Part shown: positions 41,897 through 50,667 of the stretch, in pieces
How the letters are laid out: every line of letters begins with the position of its first letter
Position numbering within the stretch: position 1 is the stretch's first letter
DNA from: Chloroflexota bacterium
GTDB lineage: Bacteria; Chloroflexota; Anaerolineae; CG2-30-64-16
Reading direction: 5' to 3'
DNA length: 64,000 bases
Assembly: GCA_026389845.1 (NCBI GenBank)
Contig: JAPLHB010000117.1
Span: 1-64,000 of the forward strand
The notes under the pieces: model-generated
Database searches by the model: none
Seen by the model: the letters and a program-made list of their open reading frames with translations, nothing else
What the model was told of the DNA's origin: nothing
Translations under genes and position numbers: made by a program

Positions 41897-42412
41897 GCTG
41901 TCATTCTGAGCGGGTCTGCCCCGAGTCATCCGCGACGGCGCAAGATCAGCGAAGCATGCCCTGAGCCAAGTCGAAGGGAATCCGTGCTCGTCTCGCTTGT
42001 CATTCTGAGAACCGCCATGCTACCGGTGGCATTCGTGAAGCAAGAAACTCCGCCGCTTGTCATGCTGAGCGGGTCGTTCCCGTGTCTTGCGTTGCAGCGA
42101 GCTTCCAGCGAAGCATCCGTTCGTTTCACTCAGAGCTTGTTCTGAACACAGTGAAGGAACAAGTTCTGGCGTGGCAGCGAGACCCTTCGCTAGAGTCACG
42201 CCGCGGCGTACTGTCTGTCGTAGACCCACTCAGAGCTTGCCCTGAGTGCAGCGAAGGGGTGACAAGTTTCTGAGCAGCGGGTCTGCCCCGGGTCTTTCGT
42301 GACGATGTGACACCAGCGAAGAATCCGTGCTGCATTCTAACGACGGATGCTTCGCTAGAATCATGCCCTAACGAGTGTTGTATCGCACACCCGCTCAGCA
42401 TGACAGGTGGGA
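41897..42412. repeat. Cluster of broken palindromic MITE-like elements
   Basis: This 0.5 kb gap has no gene. It carries several inner ends (TGTCATTCTGAGCGGGTCTG at 41899, TGTCATGCTGAGCGGGTCG at 42058, ACCCGCTCAGCATGACAGG at 42390) plus GAACAAGTTC, CCCTGAGTGCAGCGAAGGGG and AGCGAAG/CTTCGCT palindromes. Successive nested insertions are likely. Confidence 0.8.
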
Positions 42413-42429
42413 GCGAAGGATGTTTCGAC

Positions 42430-42783
42430 ATGCGTCAGTATTACGTCTACATCATGGCCAACCTTGCGCGGACCCTGTACACGGGCGTGACCAACGACCT
42501 GGAGCGGCGCTTGTTTGAGCACTGAGAGAAACGCATCCCAGGCTTCACCCAGCGCTACAACCTCACGCGGCTCGTGTACTACGAAGCCACAAATGACGTG
42601 CGTGCTGCGATTGCGCGAGAGAAGCAAATCAAAGGCTGGTTACGGGCGAAGAAAATCACTCTGGTAGAGTCAATGAATCCAAAGTGGGAGGACTTGGCCG
42701 CCGATTGGCATGGCGAAGGGACAGCGGGGGTAACGAACGGATTCTTCGCTGGCGTCTCGCCGCAACGAGAGTTGAGCTGTTAA
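42430..42783 (+). pseudogene. GIY-YIG (UPF0213-type) endonuclease interrupted by a UGA codon
   Basis: MRQYYVYIMANLARTLYTGVTNDLERRLFEH is the GIY-YIG core with its YVYI and TGVTND motifs. A TGA at 42523-42525 stops it at codon 32, yet the same frame continues PGFTQRYNLTRLVYYEATND, REKQIKGWLRAKKITLVES, the rest of a normal UPF0213 protein. The C-terminal tail (GFFAGVSPQRELSC) comes from a repeat element. A single change (CGA to TGA) would explain the stop. It is probably inactive unless the stop is read through. Confidence 0.8.
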
Positions 42784-42799
42784 CCCGCTCAGAATGACA
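42725..42799. repeat. Half copy of the palindromic element
   Basis: GGATTCTTCGCTGG and the right inner end TAACCCGCTCAGAATGACA; the left half is missing. It forms the end of the GIY-YIG frame. Confidence 0.7.
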
Positions 42800-42824
42800 A
42801 GCGGGGGTACTCGGTAAGAATGAC

Positions 42825-45323
42825 ATGATTGCCATGAATCAATGGGACGAACTACAGGCTAATCCCGCCCTGGCCTTTCCGCCCGACTGCTGGGCTGAAG
42901 TCCACCCCGACGCGCGCACGACAGCCATCCGCCGTCGCCTGCGCGAGACGCCGCGGCAGATAGACGTGGAGCGAGCGCGCTACACCACCCGCAGCTACCA
43001 GTGCACCGAGGGCCGGCCCATGCCGATCCGCCGGGCCACCATGCTGCTCGACCTGGCGCGCCAGTTGAGCCTGACCATCTACCCCGACGAGCTGATTGTG
43101 GGTAATCGCTCGCTGCTGCCGCGCATGGGGGTCATCGCGCCCGAAGGCGCGGTGGATTGGGTGGATCGCGAGTTGGAAGGGCTGCCCACACGGCCACAAG
43201 ACTGCTTCGACATCGCGCCGGAGCAAATCCGCGAGCTGCGCGAGGAAATCTTCCCCTACTGGCGGGGCAAAACGTTGGAAGACACCGTCGCTACCCGCGT
43301 GCCGGCCGACGTGGCACAGGCCGTCCGGGGCCGCGCCTTCGGCCTCAACCAGACCGACCACGCGCAAGGCCACATCCTGCCCGACGCGCCGGCCTGGCTG
43401 CGCCTGGGAATCGGCGGGCTGCGCGGCCAGGTGGCGGCGGCGCGCGCGCGGTTTGAAGAACCTACCCCCCCCACCCCCTTCCCTGGCAGGGAAGGGGGAG
43501 ACGGACTCCCCTCCCCTCGCAGGGAAGGGGAGGGAGGAGAGGTGATTTTCTACGACGCCGCGCTCATCGCGCTCGACGCAGCCGCTACCCTCATCCGCCG
43601 CTATGCGGATTTGGCCGAGCAGATGGCCGCGGAAGCTCCGCCGCCGCGCCGCGCCGAGCTGCTAGAAATCACCGGCGTCTGCCGCTGGCTGGCGGAACAT
43701 CCGGCGCGGAACTTCCGTGAGGCGTTGCAGGCGACCTGGTTCCTCTTCGTGCTGCTCCAGATCGAATCGAACGCCAGCAGCTTCTCGCCGGGCCGCCTCG
43801 ACCAATACCTGTTGCCCTACCTGGCCGCCGATATTGCAGCCGGCCGCCTGACGCTGGCTGCGGCGCAGACCTGGCTGGAGCACCTCTGGCTGAAGTTCAA
43901 CGAGATCGTATTGTTGCGCAGCAAGGCCAGCGCGCGTTATTTCGCCGGCTTCCCCATCGGCTTCAACATCGTGCTGGGCGGCCAATTGCCCGCCGGCCGC
44001 GACGCCACCAACCCGCTTTCCTATATGTGCCTGCGCGCCCAGGCGGCCCTGGGGCTGACGCAGCCCAACCTGTCGGTGCGCATCTACAAGGACAGTCCGC
44101 AGGCGTTCCTGACCGCAGCGGCCTTCGTCATCGGCAAGGGCAGCGGCATGCCGCAGGTCTTCAACGACGAGGTGATCATCCCAGGCCAGCTCCGGCGGGG
44201 CATCAGCCCGGAGGACGCACTGAACTACGCGGTGGTGGGCTGCGTGGAGCTTTCGACCCCTGGCAAGGCGCTGGGGTGGAGCGACGCGGCCATGTTCAAC
44301 ATGGTGCGCGTGCTCGAGTTGACCCTCTTCGGCGGCAAAGACCCGCAGACCGGCGAGCAGATCGGTCTGTCTACCCCACCGCTGGATCAGATCAGCTCGT
44401 TGGAGGCGCTGGAGCAGGCCTACGACGCCCAGTTGGTGCATTTCGTGGACCTCATGATCCAGGGCTGCGGCGTGGTGGATCGCATCCACGCTGAGATGCT
44501 GCCCTCGCCCTTCCTTTCGCTGGTGATCGAGGACTGCATCGGCCGCGGGCGGGACGTGACGGCCGGCGGCGCGATCTACAACTTTTCGGGCGTGCAGGGC
44601 GTGCAGATCGCCAACGTGGCCGACAGCCTGGCCGCAGTGGAGCAGGCGGTCTTTGCCGAGCAGTGGATTGCGCCGGATGAGCTGCTGACCGCGCTGCAAG
44701 CCAACTGGGAAGGCCACGAACTGCTGCGGCAACGCCTGATCCATCGTGCGCCGAAGTACGGCAACGACGACGACCGGGTGGATCGCTTCGCCCGCCGCTG
44801 GGGCAACCGCTACAGCGAGTTGGTCGAGCAATACACCACCTGGCGCGGAGGCGTCTACCAGCCGGGCTTCTACACCGTCTCGGCCCACGTGCCGATGGGC
44901 GCCAATGTGGGGGCCACGCCCGACGGCCGCCGCCGCGGCGAGCCGCTGGCCGACGGCGGGCTGTCTCCCTCCGCGGGGCGGGACTACCGCGGCGCCACCG
45001 CGGTGCTGCGCTCGGTGAGCAAGCTGCGCCTGGATCTGGCCTCCAACGGCACGCTGTTGAACATGAAGTTTCTGCCCGCCTTTTTCAGCACCACGGGGGC
45101 ACTGGATAAATTCGTGCTGCTGCTGCGCGGTTTCTGCCGGTTGAAGATTCCGCACGTGCAATTCAACGTGGTCGCGGCCGACACGTTGCGCCACGCTCAG
45201 GCTCATCCGGAGGAGTACCGGGGGCTGGTGGTGCGCGTCGCCGGCTACAGCGCCTACTTCACGGAGTTGGATCACGACCTGCAAAACGAGATCATCTCGC
45301 GGACGGCATTTGCAGAGGCATAG
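42825..45323 (+). CDS. Glycyl-radical enzyme 1 (PflD/glycerol dehydratase-like)
   Basis: The 832-residue protein has the thiyl-radical cysteine C473 in VVGCVELS with the following glutamate (CxE), as in dehydratase or C-X lyase members. IESNASSFSPGRLDQYLLPY near 310 and the glycyl-radical loop RVAGYSAYFTELDHD (Gly near 807, 25 residues from the end) are also present. Residues about 209-240 (PTPPTPFPGREGG and similar) are a repeat-derived in-frame insertion. Substrate cannot be fixed by eye; diols, choline, hydroxyproline or sulfonates are all used by relatives. It is oxygen-sensitive and needs the upstream activase. Confidence 0.92.
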   Translation: MIAMNQWDELQANPALAFPPDCWAEVHPDARTTAIRRRLRETPRQIDVERARYTTRSYQCTEGRPMPIRRATMLLDLARQLSLTIYPDELIVGNRSLLPRMGVIAPEGAVDWVDRELEGLPTRPQDCFDIAPEQIRELREEIFPYWRGKTLEDTVATRVPADVAQAVRGRAFGLNQTDHAQGHILPDAPAWLRLGIGGLRGQVAAARARFEEPTPPTPFPGREGGDGLPSPRREGEGGEVIFYDAALIALDAAATLIRRYADLAEQMAAEAPPPRRAELLEITGVCRWLAEHPARNFREALQATWFLFVLLQIESNASSFSPGRLDQYLLPYLAADIAAGRLTLAAAQTWLEHLWLKFNEIVLLRSKASARYFAGFPIGFNIVLGGQLPAGRDATNPLSYMCLRAQAALGLTQPNLSVRIYKDSPQAFLTAAAFVIGKGSGMPQVFNDEVIIPGQLRRGISPEDALNYAVVGCVELSTPGKALGWSDAAMFNMVRVLELTLFGGKDPQTGEQIGLSTPPLDQISSLEALEQAYDAQLVHFVDLMIQGCGVVDRIHAEMLPSPFLSLVIEDCIGRGRDVTAGGAIYNFSGVQGVQIANVADSLAAVEQAVFAEQWIAPDELLTALQANWEGHELLRQRLIHRAPKYGNDDDRVDRFARRWGNRYSELVEQYTTWRGGVYQPGFYTVSAHVPMGANVGATPDGRRRGEPLADGGLSPSAGRDYRGATAVLRSVSKLRLDLASNGTLLNMKFLPAFFSTTGALDKFVLLLRGFCRLKIPHVQFNVVAADTLRHAQAHPEEYRGLVVRVAGYSAYFTELDHDLQNEIISRTAFAEA

Positions 45324-45342
45324 CTCTCACAGAACTGGAATC

Positions 45343-47787
45343 ATGATGACTATGGCGATGGAATCTCCGACCCGAACATCCAACCGCCCAACGGCAGGCT
45401 GCACGCCGCGCGTGCAGCGGCTGCGCGAGCGGGTGTTGAATACCGAGCCGAGCCTGTGCGCCGAGCGCGGCCTGCTGGTAACAGAAGCCTACGCGTGGTA
45501 CGCGGCCGATCCGCAGGTGTTGCGCCGGGCCAAGGCGTTCGCGCACACCCTCGACCAGATGTCCATCACCATTGACGACGGCGAGCTGCTGGTGGGCAAC
45601 CAGGCCAGCGCGCCGCGCGCCGCGCCGCTCTTTCCCGAGTACCTGGTGGACTTCCTGGCCGCGGAGATTGACGAGTTCGATAAGCGCCCCGCCGACCGCT
45701 ACCAGGTCTCCCCCCAGGTCCGCGCCCACATCCTGGAGACGATCGTCCCCGCCTGGCGCGGCAAGACGCTGAACGATCGCACCAACGTCATCATGCCCAC
45801 GGAGGTGGCCGCTGCGCAGAAGATGGGCGTCATCTCGGGGCGGGGCATGATCACCTCCGGCGATGGGCACATCATCCTCGACATCCCCAAGGCCGTGCGC
45901 CTGGGGCTGGCAGGCGTGATCGCCGAGGCGCAGGCCAGCCTGGATGCGCTTTCGCCCTGCGAAGCCACATCGTTCAAGAAACGCCCCTTCCTGGAGGGCG
46001 CCATCATCACCTTGCAGGCCGTGATCTCCTTCGCGGCCCGCTATGCGGTCGAGGCCGAGCGCCAGGCGGCCCTGCCCGACACGTCGCCGGAGCGCCGCCG
46101 CGAGCTGCTGACCATTGCCGACGCCTGTCGCTGGGCGCCGGCCAAACCAGCGCGCACCTTCGTCGAGGCTGTGCAGACCGCCTACTTCGTCCACCTGTGC
46201 AGCCAGATCGAGAGCAACGGCCACTCCTTCTCGCTGGGCCGGCTCGATCAGTACCTCTTCCCCTTTTACCAGGCCGACCTGGCCGCGGGTCGGCTGACGC
46301 GGGAGGGGGCGCAGGAGATCCTGGAGCTGCTTTGGCTCAAGCTCTTTTCCATCATCAAGGTGCGGCCGTGGGATCACACCCGCTTCGGCATCGGCTACCC
46401 CACCTACCAGAATGTCACCATCGGCGGGCAGACCGCGGACGGTGCGGACGCCACCAACGACCTGTCCTACATGGTACTGGAGACGATTCGGGACATCCGC
46501 CTGACCCAGCCCAACGTCTCGGCGCGCATCCACACCGGCACGCCCGACCGCTTCCTCATGGAGTGCGCCCGCACCATCAAGCTGGGCTTCGGCATGCCCG
46601 CGATGAAGAACGACGAGATGATCATTCCCGCGCTGCTGGAGAAGGGGGTCACGCCGGAGGACGCCTACGGCTACGCCATCGTGGGCTGTGTGGAGGTGGC
46701 CGTGCCGGGCATGTGGGGCTACCGGGTGACGGGCATGGCCTTCCTGAACATCCTGAAGGTGTTGGAGATCACCCTGAACAACGGCGCCGATCCACGCACG
46801 GGTCTGTGCCTGCTGCCGGGACGGGGCGGGCTGGCGGATTTCGGCAGCTTCGAGGATCTCTACGCTGCGTTCCATGAGCAGTACATGTTCTACGCGCGCC
46901 AGAGCTTCCACTTCGACGCGGTGGCCGACGTCTGCCTGGAAGAACTCGTGCCGGACGCCTTCGCCTCGGCGCTGGTGGACGACTGTCTGGCCCGCGGCCT
47001 GACCATCAAGGAAGGCGGAGCGCACTATGACATCGTCAGCGGGTTACAGTCGGGCATCAGCAACGTCGCCAACGCGCTGATGGCGCTCAAGCAACTGGTC
47101 TTCGAGCAGCGGGCGCTCGATCCGCAGGCGGTGATGGCCGCGCTGGCCGCCGACTTCGGCAACCCCGGCGGCGAGGTGATCCGCCGGCGCCTGCTGGCCG
47201 CGCCCAAGTGGGGCAACGACCTCGACGAAGTGGATGCGCTGGCCGGCCGCGTGCTCAAGGACTACCTGCACGAGATGACGAAGTATCACAACTCGCGCTA
47301 TGACCGCGGCCCGATCGGTGGCGGCTACGCCGGCTCCACCAGCAACATCTCGGCCAACGTGCCGATGGGCGCCAAGGTCGGCGCCACGCCCGACGGCCGC
47401 CGCGCCGGCGAGCCGATCGCCGAGGGGATGTCGGCAGTCCACGGCACCGACACCGGCGGCCCGACCAAAGTCCTGCGCTCGGTGAGCAAGCTGCCCACCA
47501 TCCACATGCTGGCGCAACTGCTCAATCTGCGTCTCTCGCCCGCGACACTCGCCACCGAAGCCGGCATGCAGCGCCTGGTGACCTTGCTCAAGGGGTTCCG
47601 CAACCTCAAGCTCTGGCACGTCCAGTTCAACACCGTGGACACCGAGACCCTCCTCGCCGCACAGCGCAATCCCGAGCAATATCGCGACCTGGTGGTGCGC
47701 GTGGCCGGCTACAGCGCCCTGTTCGTGACCCTCGATCGCGCCACGCAGGATGATATCATCCGGCGCACGGTACACGAGTTGAACTAA
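45343..47787 (+). CDS. Glycyl-radical enzyme 2 (PflD/glycerol dehydratase-like)
   Basis: The 814-residue paralogue starts 19 bases after enzyme 1, with GGAA before the ATG (a second ATG lies 3 bases on). It carries the cysteine C449 in VGCVEVAVPG, QIESNGHSFSLGRLDQYLFP, and the glycyl loop VAGYSALFVTLDRA with Gly near 789. The two enzymes are clearly related but differ around the active cysteine (GCVELSTPG versus GCVEVAVPG), so different substrates or a heteromer are possible. No repeat insertion is seen here. Confidence 0.92.
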   Translation: MMTMAMESPTRTSNRPTAGCTPRVQRLRERVLNTEPSLCAERGLLVTEAYAWYAADPQVLRRAKAFAHTLDQMSITIDDGELLVGNQASAPRAAPLFPEYLVDFLAAEIDEFDKRPADRYQVSPQVRAHILETIVPAWRGKTLNDRTNVIMPTEVAAAQKMGVISGRGMITSGDGHIILDIPKAVRLGLAGVIAEAQASLDALSPCEATSFKKRPFLEGAIITLQAVISFAARYAVEAERQAALPDTSPERRRELLTIADACRWAPAKPARTFVEAVQTAYFVHLCSQIESNGHSFSLGRLDQYLFPFYQADLAAGRLTREGAQEILELLWLKLFSIIKVRPWDHTRFGIGYPTYQNVTIGGQTADGADATNDLSYMVLETIRDIRLTQPNVSARIHTGTPDRFLMECARTIKLGFGMPAMKNDEMIIPALLEKGVTPEDAYGYAIVGCVEVAVPGMWGYRVTGMAFLNILKVLEITLNNGADPRTGLCLLPGRGGLADFGSFEDLYAAFHEQYMFYARQSFHFDAVADVCLEELVPDAFASALVDDCLARGLTIKEGGAHYDIVSGLQSGISNVANALMALKQLVFEQRALDPQAVMAALAADFGNPGGEVIRRRLLAAPKWGNDLDEVDALAGRVLKDYLHEMTKYHNSRYDRGPIGGGYAGSTSNISANVPMGAKVGATPDGRRAGEPIAEGMSAVHGTDTGGPTKVLRSVSKLPTIHMLAQLLNLRLSPATLATEAGMQRLVTLLKGFRNLKLWHVQFNTVDTETLLAAQRNPEQYRDLVVRVAGYSALFVTLDRATQDDIIRRTVHELN

Positions 47788-47790
47788 ATC

Positions 47791-47832
47791 TGCAAGCTAC
47801 GGCGTTTCAGCCCGTAGTGTGCCTCTTGCAGG
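47791..47832. repeat. Hairpin resembling an IS200/IS605 end
   Basis: GCAAGCTACGGCGTTTCAGC, then CCGTAGTGTG, matches the right half of the palindrome at 9338-9400. CTACGG pairs with CCGTAG. Without a transposase nearby it is a remnant or passive repeat. Confidence 0.5.
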
Positions 47833-47843
47833 ATTCGAGTCTA

Positions 47844-49073
47844 GTGAACAAACCGACAGCGCCATCCCTCACGCCGGTCCGCAGCGCGTTCTCCGGCCGC
47901 CGCGGGGCCATCATCCTCTACGCGGTCGTCGCCTTCTTCTACTGGGCATCGCTCTACGTCTACGTCCCCACCCTGCCCATCTATGCCAAGACCGTCACCG
48001 ACAACCTGGCGTTGGTGGGCGTGATTCTCTCGATGTACGGCCTATGGCAGGCGATCATCCGGCTGCCGATCGGCATCGCCGCCGATTGGCTGGGTTGGCG
48101 CAAGCCGTTCATCGTCTTCGGGCTGGGGCTATCGGCGCTCGGCGCGTGGCTGATGGGCAGCTCGCATGATGTGAACGGCCTGATCGTGGGGCGGGCGATC
48201 ACTGGGCTGGCCGCGGGCACGTTGGTGCCGCTGGTCGTGGTCTTCAGCAGCCTGTTTCCGCCTCAAGAGGCCATCCGTGCCACGACGTTGCTGACGCTCG
48301 TGGCCGCGATCGGGCGCGTGGCGGCGACCGCTGTGACCGGCTCGCTCAACACGCTGGGCGGTTACGGGCTGGCGTTCACGGTTGCCATCGGCATCGCGGC
48401 CGTAGCGCTCCTGGGCACGCTGCCGGCCCCCGAAGCGCGTCAGCCCGGCCAGCCGCCCTCGGTCGGCGGCCTCTTCCGGCTGGTGACCCGTCGCGACGTG
48501 ATCCTGCCGGCGCTGCTGAACGCGGTCGGCCAATACGTCAACCAGGGGATCGCGTTCGGCTTCGTGACGATCCTCGCCAAAGAGCTGGGCGCCAGCGATC
48601 CGACCCTCAGCATGTTATCCACGCTGCACCTGATCGTCTACACCGCCGGCAACCTGGCCGCAGCGGCGTTGCTCCGCTGCACCAACGCGCGGCCCCTGAT
48701 CTATGCCAGCTTCGTGTCCCTGGCGGCCGGCGCCACCTGCGCGGCCCTGGCGACCTCGGTGCCGGTCCTGCTCGTCTGCCAGGGGTTGATCGGCCTGGGC
48801 GTCGGCGCGGGCTACTCGCTACTGATGGGCATGAGCATCCAGCACGTGGCCGGGCCAGAGCGGACGACCGCGATGGGGCTGCACCAGGCGGTCTACGCCA
48901 TCGGCATGTTCGTCGGTCCGTGGCTCAGCGGCATCTTCGCCAACGCGCTGGGGCTGCGCCCGATGTTCGGGATCACAGCGGTGATGTGCCTGGTGTTGGG
49001 GGTGTGGGGGACAAAGATGACAGCAAGACCGATGAAAACTCACCGCGGTACATCGCCAAAAACCCCTTCATAG
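47844..49073 (+). CDS. MFS transporter
   Basis: The 409-residue protein shows about 12 hydrophobic spans. A major-facilitator loop follows span 2 (RLPIGIAADWLGWRKPF, the DxxGRK-like motif), and SLLMGMSIQHVAG lies in the second half. Such carriers move small solutes by proton coupling; the substrate is unknown, but the position after the glycyl-radical enzymes suggests a sugar, alcohol or acid related to their pathway. The GTG at 47844 (AGGA upstream) was preferred to a GTG at 47817 inside a hairpin repeat. Confidence 0.88.
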   Translation: MNKPTAPSLTPVRSAFSGRRGAIILYAVVAFFYWASLYVYVPTLPIYAKTVTDNLALVGVILSMYGLWQAIIRLPIGIAADWLGWRKPFIVFGLGLSALGAWLMGSSHDVNGLIVGRAITGLAAGTLVPLVVVFSSLFPPQEAIRATTLLTLVAAIGRVAATAVTGSLNTLGGYGLAFTVAIGIAAVALLGTLPAPEARQPGQPPSVGGLFRLVTRRDVILPALLNAVGQYVNQGIAFGFVTILAKELGASDPTLSMLSTLHLIVYTAGNLAAAALLRCTNARPLIYASFVSLAAGATCAALATSVPVLLVCQGLIGLGVGAGYSLLMGMSIQHVAGPERTTAMGLHQAVYAIGMFVGPWLSGIFANALGLRPMFGITAVMCLVLGVWGTKMTARPMKTHRGTSPKTPS

Positions 49074-49405
49074 GAGAGAATCCGTCCGTCCCGTAGACCG
49101 GCTCTGCCTGCCTGAATGGATTGCAGCAGTTCTGACCCGGATTCGACCTCGGCCGTGGCCGCCCACCCACGCAGATACTCGTCCAGCGCGACCTGGCGGG
49201 TGCGGCGCTTGCCGTTGGGCAGGGTGAGCACCGGATTGACCAGAGTTTCCAGCAGGCCCGCAAAGAAGTCCAATCGTTCAGGGGTGCTCAACTCATTGAA
49301 CCATGCGTAGCGCGTGGGGAGGTCAAAGCGAGCTTCCAGCAAAGCCTCACCAGTCAGAGCGCGGTCGGATAAGTAAGTGGCACGGGTTTCTTTGAGTGTT
49401 GACAT
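49040..49405 (-). CDS. Small protein of unknown function
   Basis: The 121-residue product starts MSTLKETRATYLSDRALTGEALLEAR and is mostly helical, with LPTRYAWFNELSTPERLDFFAGLLE in the middle. No family is recognised. Its 3' end overlaps the MFS gene by 34 bases in convergent orientation. The remaining gap up to the aldolase promoter holds no other gene. Confidence 0.6.
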   Translation of the reverse strand: MSTLKETRATYLSDRALTGEALLEARFDLPTRYAWFNELSTPERLDFFAGLLETLVNPVLTLPNGKRRTRQVALDEYLRGWAATAEVESGSELLQSIQAGRAGLRDGRILSYEGVFGDVPR

Positions 49406-49511
49406 GGTACACATCCTTGGACGGCATCCTCAGGCGCATTGTACTCCAAAGCAGGCGGCGAAGCAAGCGAAAGATTGTAGTACTCCGACAAATTGGACTC
49501 CTTCCGCGGAG

Positions 49512-49541
49512 TTGGGTCTTCGTGGTCAGCGGTGCTACAAT
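49512..49541 (+). promoter_or_regulatory. Promoter of the aldolase operon
   Basis: TTGGGT, 18 bases, TACAAT with TGC before it, about 25 bases before the start of the leader of the class II aldolase. Confidence 0.55.
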
Positions 49542-49571
49542 GAATATACATCCATCTAAAGAGGTATCTAG

Positions 49572-50243
49572 ATGCTTCTCCCCAAGTTACGTGAAGAAGT
49601 CTATCGCGCCAACATGGCGTTGCCCGCCAACAACCTGGTCACCTGGACCAGCGGCAACGTCAGCGGACGCGACCCTGAAACCGGGCTGGTGGTCATCAAG
49701 CCCAGCGGCGTGCTGTTTCCCGACCTGACGCCGGGGAACATGGCGATCGTGGACCTGGAAGGCAACGTCGTGGAGGCCACGCACGGCCCGTCTACCGACA
49801 CCTACTCGCACCTGGCGATCTACCGCGGCCGGCCCGACGTGAACGGCGTGACCCACACGCACTCGAACTATGCCACCGCGTTCGCGGCCGTCGGCAGATC
49901 CATCCCCGTGTGCCTGACCGCCGTCGCCGACGAGTTCGGCACGGTCATCCCCTGCGCGCCCTACGTCCGCATCGGCGATCAAGGGATCGGCGAGGTGATC
50001 TTGCAGCACATCGGCAACTCCGTAGCGATCCTGATGAAGCAGCACGGCGTCTTCACCATCGGCGCGACGGTGATGAAGGCAGTCAAGGCCGCGGTCATGG
50101 TCGAAGACATCGCCCGCACCGTCTGGCTGGCGCTGCAGATCGGCCAGGTGGAAGAGCTGCCGGCCGAGGAGATCGCGGCCAATTTCGACCGGTATCAGAA
50201 CCGCTACGGTACGTTCCAGGCGAGCCAAAACCACAGCTTGTGA
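49572..50243 (+). CDS. Class II aldolase/epimerase (AraD/FucA superfamily)
   Basis: The 223-residue protein has TSGNVSGRD, VIKPSGVLFPDLTP, GPSTDTYSHLAIYRGRPDVNG with the zinc histidines in VTHTHSNYATAFA, and LMKQHGVFTIG. This is the L-ribulose-5-phosphate 4-epimerase / L-fuculose-phosphate aldolase fold, a zinc enzyme. The long match around the TDTYSHLA and HTHS motifs fits the AraD-like branch, but fuculose or rhamnulose phosphate aldolase is possible given the alcohol dehydrogenase downstream. AAAGAGG precedes the ATG by 8 bases. Confidence 0.9.
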   Translation: MLLPKLREEVYRANMALPANNLVTWTSGNVSGRDPETGLVVIKPSGVLFPDLTPGNMAIVDLEGNVVEATHGPSTDTYSHLAIYRGRPDVNGVTHTHSNYATAFAAVGRSIPVCLTAVADEFGTVIPCAPYVRIGDQGIGEVILQHIGNSVAILMKQHGVFTIGATVMKAVKAAVMVEDIARTVWLALQIGQVEELPAEEIAANFDRYQNRYGTFQASQNHSL

Positions 50244-50302
50244 TGCTAATCGGATCGCAGCACAGTTCCCCTGCAATGAATCCTGGATGACGGAGGTTCC
50301 CG

Positions 50303-50608
<306 letters not shown>

Positions 50609-50620
50609 ACGCGCGTTTCC

Positions 50621-50654
50621 ATGTGCCAGGCACGTCCGAACGTGCCTGGCACAT
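50621..50654 (+). promoter_or_regulatory. Perfect 15-base-pair hairpin before the alcohol dehydrogenase
   Basis: ATGTGCCAGGCACGT, loop CCGA, ACGTGCCTGGCACAT. It lies between the LsrG-like stop and the dehydrogenase ribosome site, so it could adjust operon expression; there is no T run. Confidence 0.75.
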
Positions 50655-50667
50655 CATGGAGGCAGTC

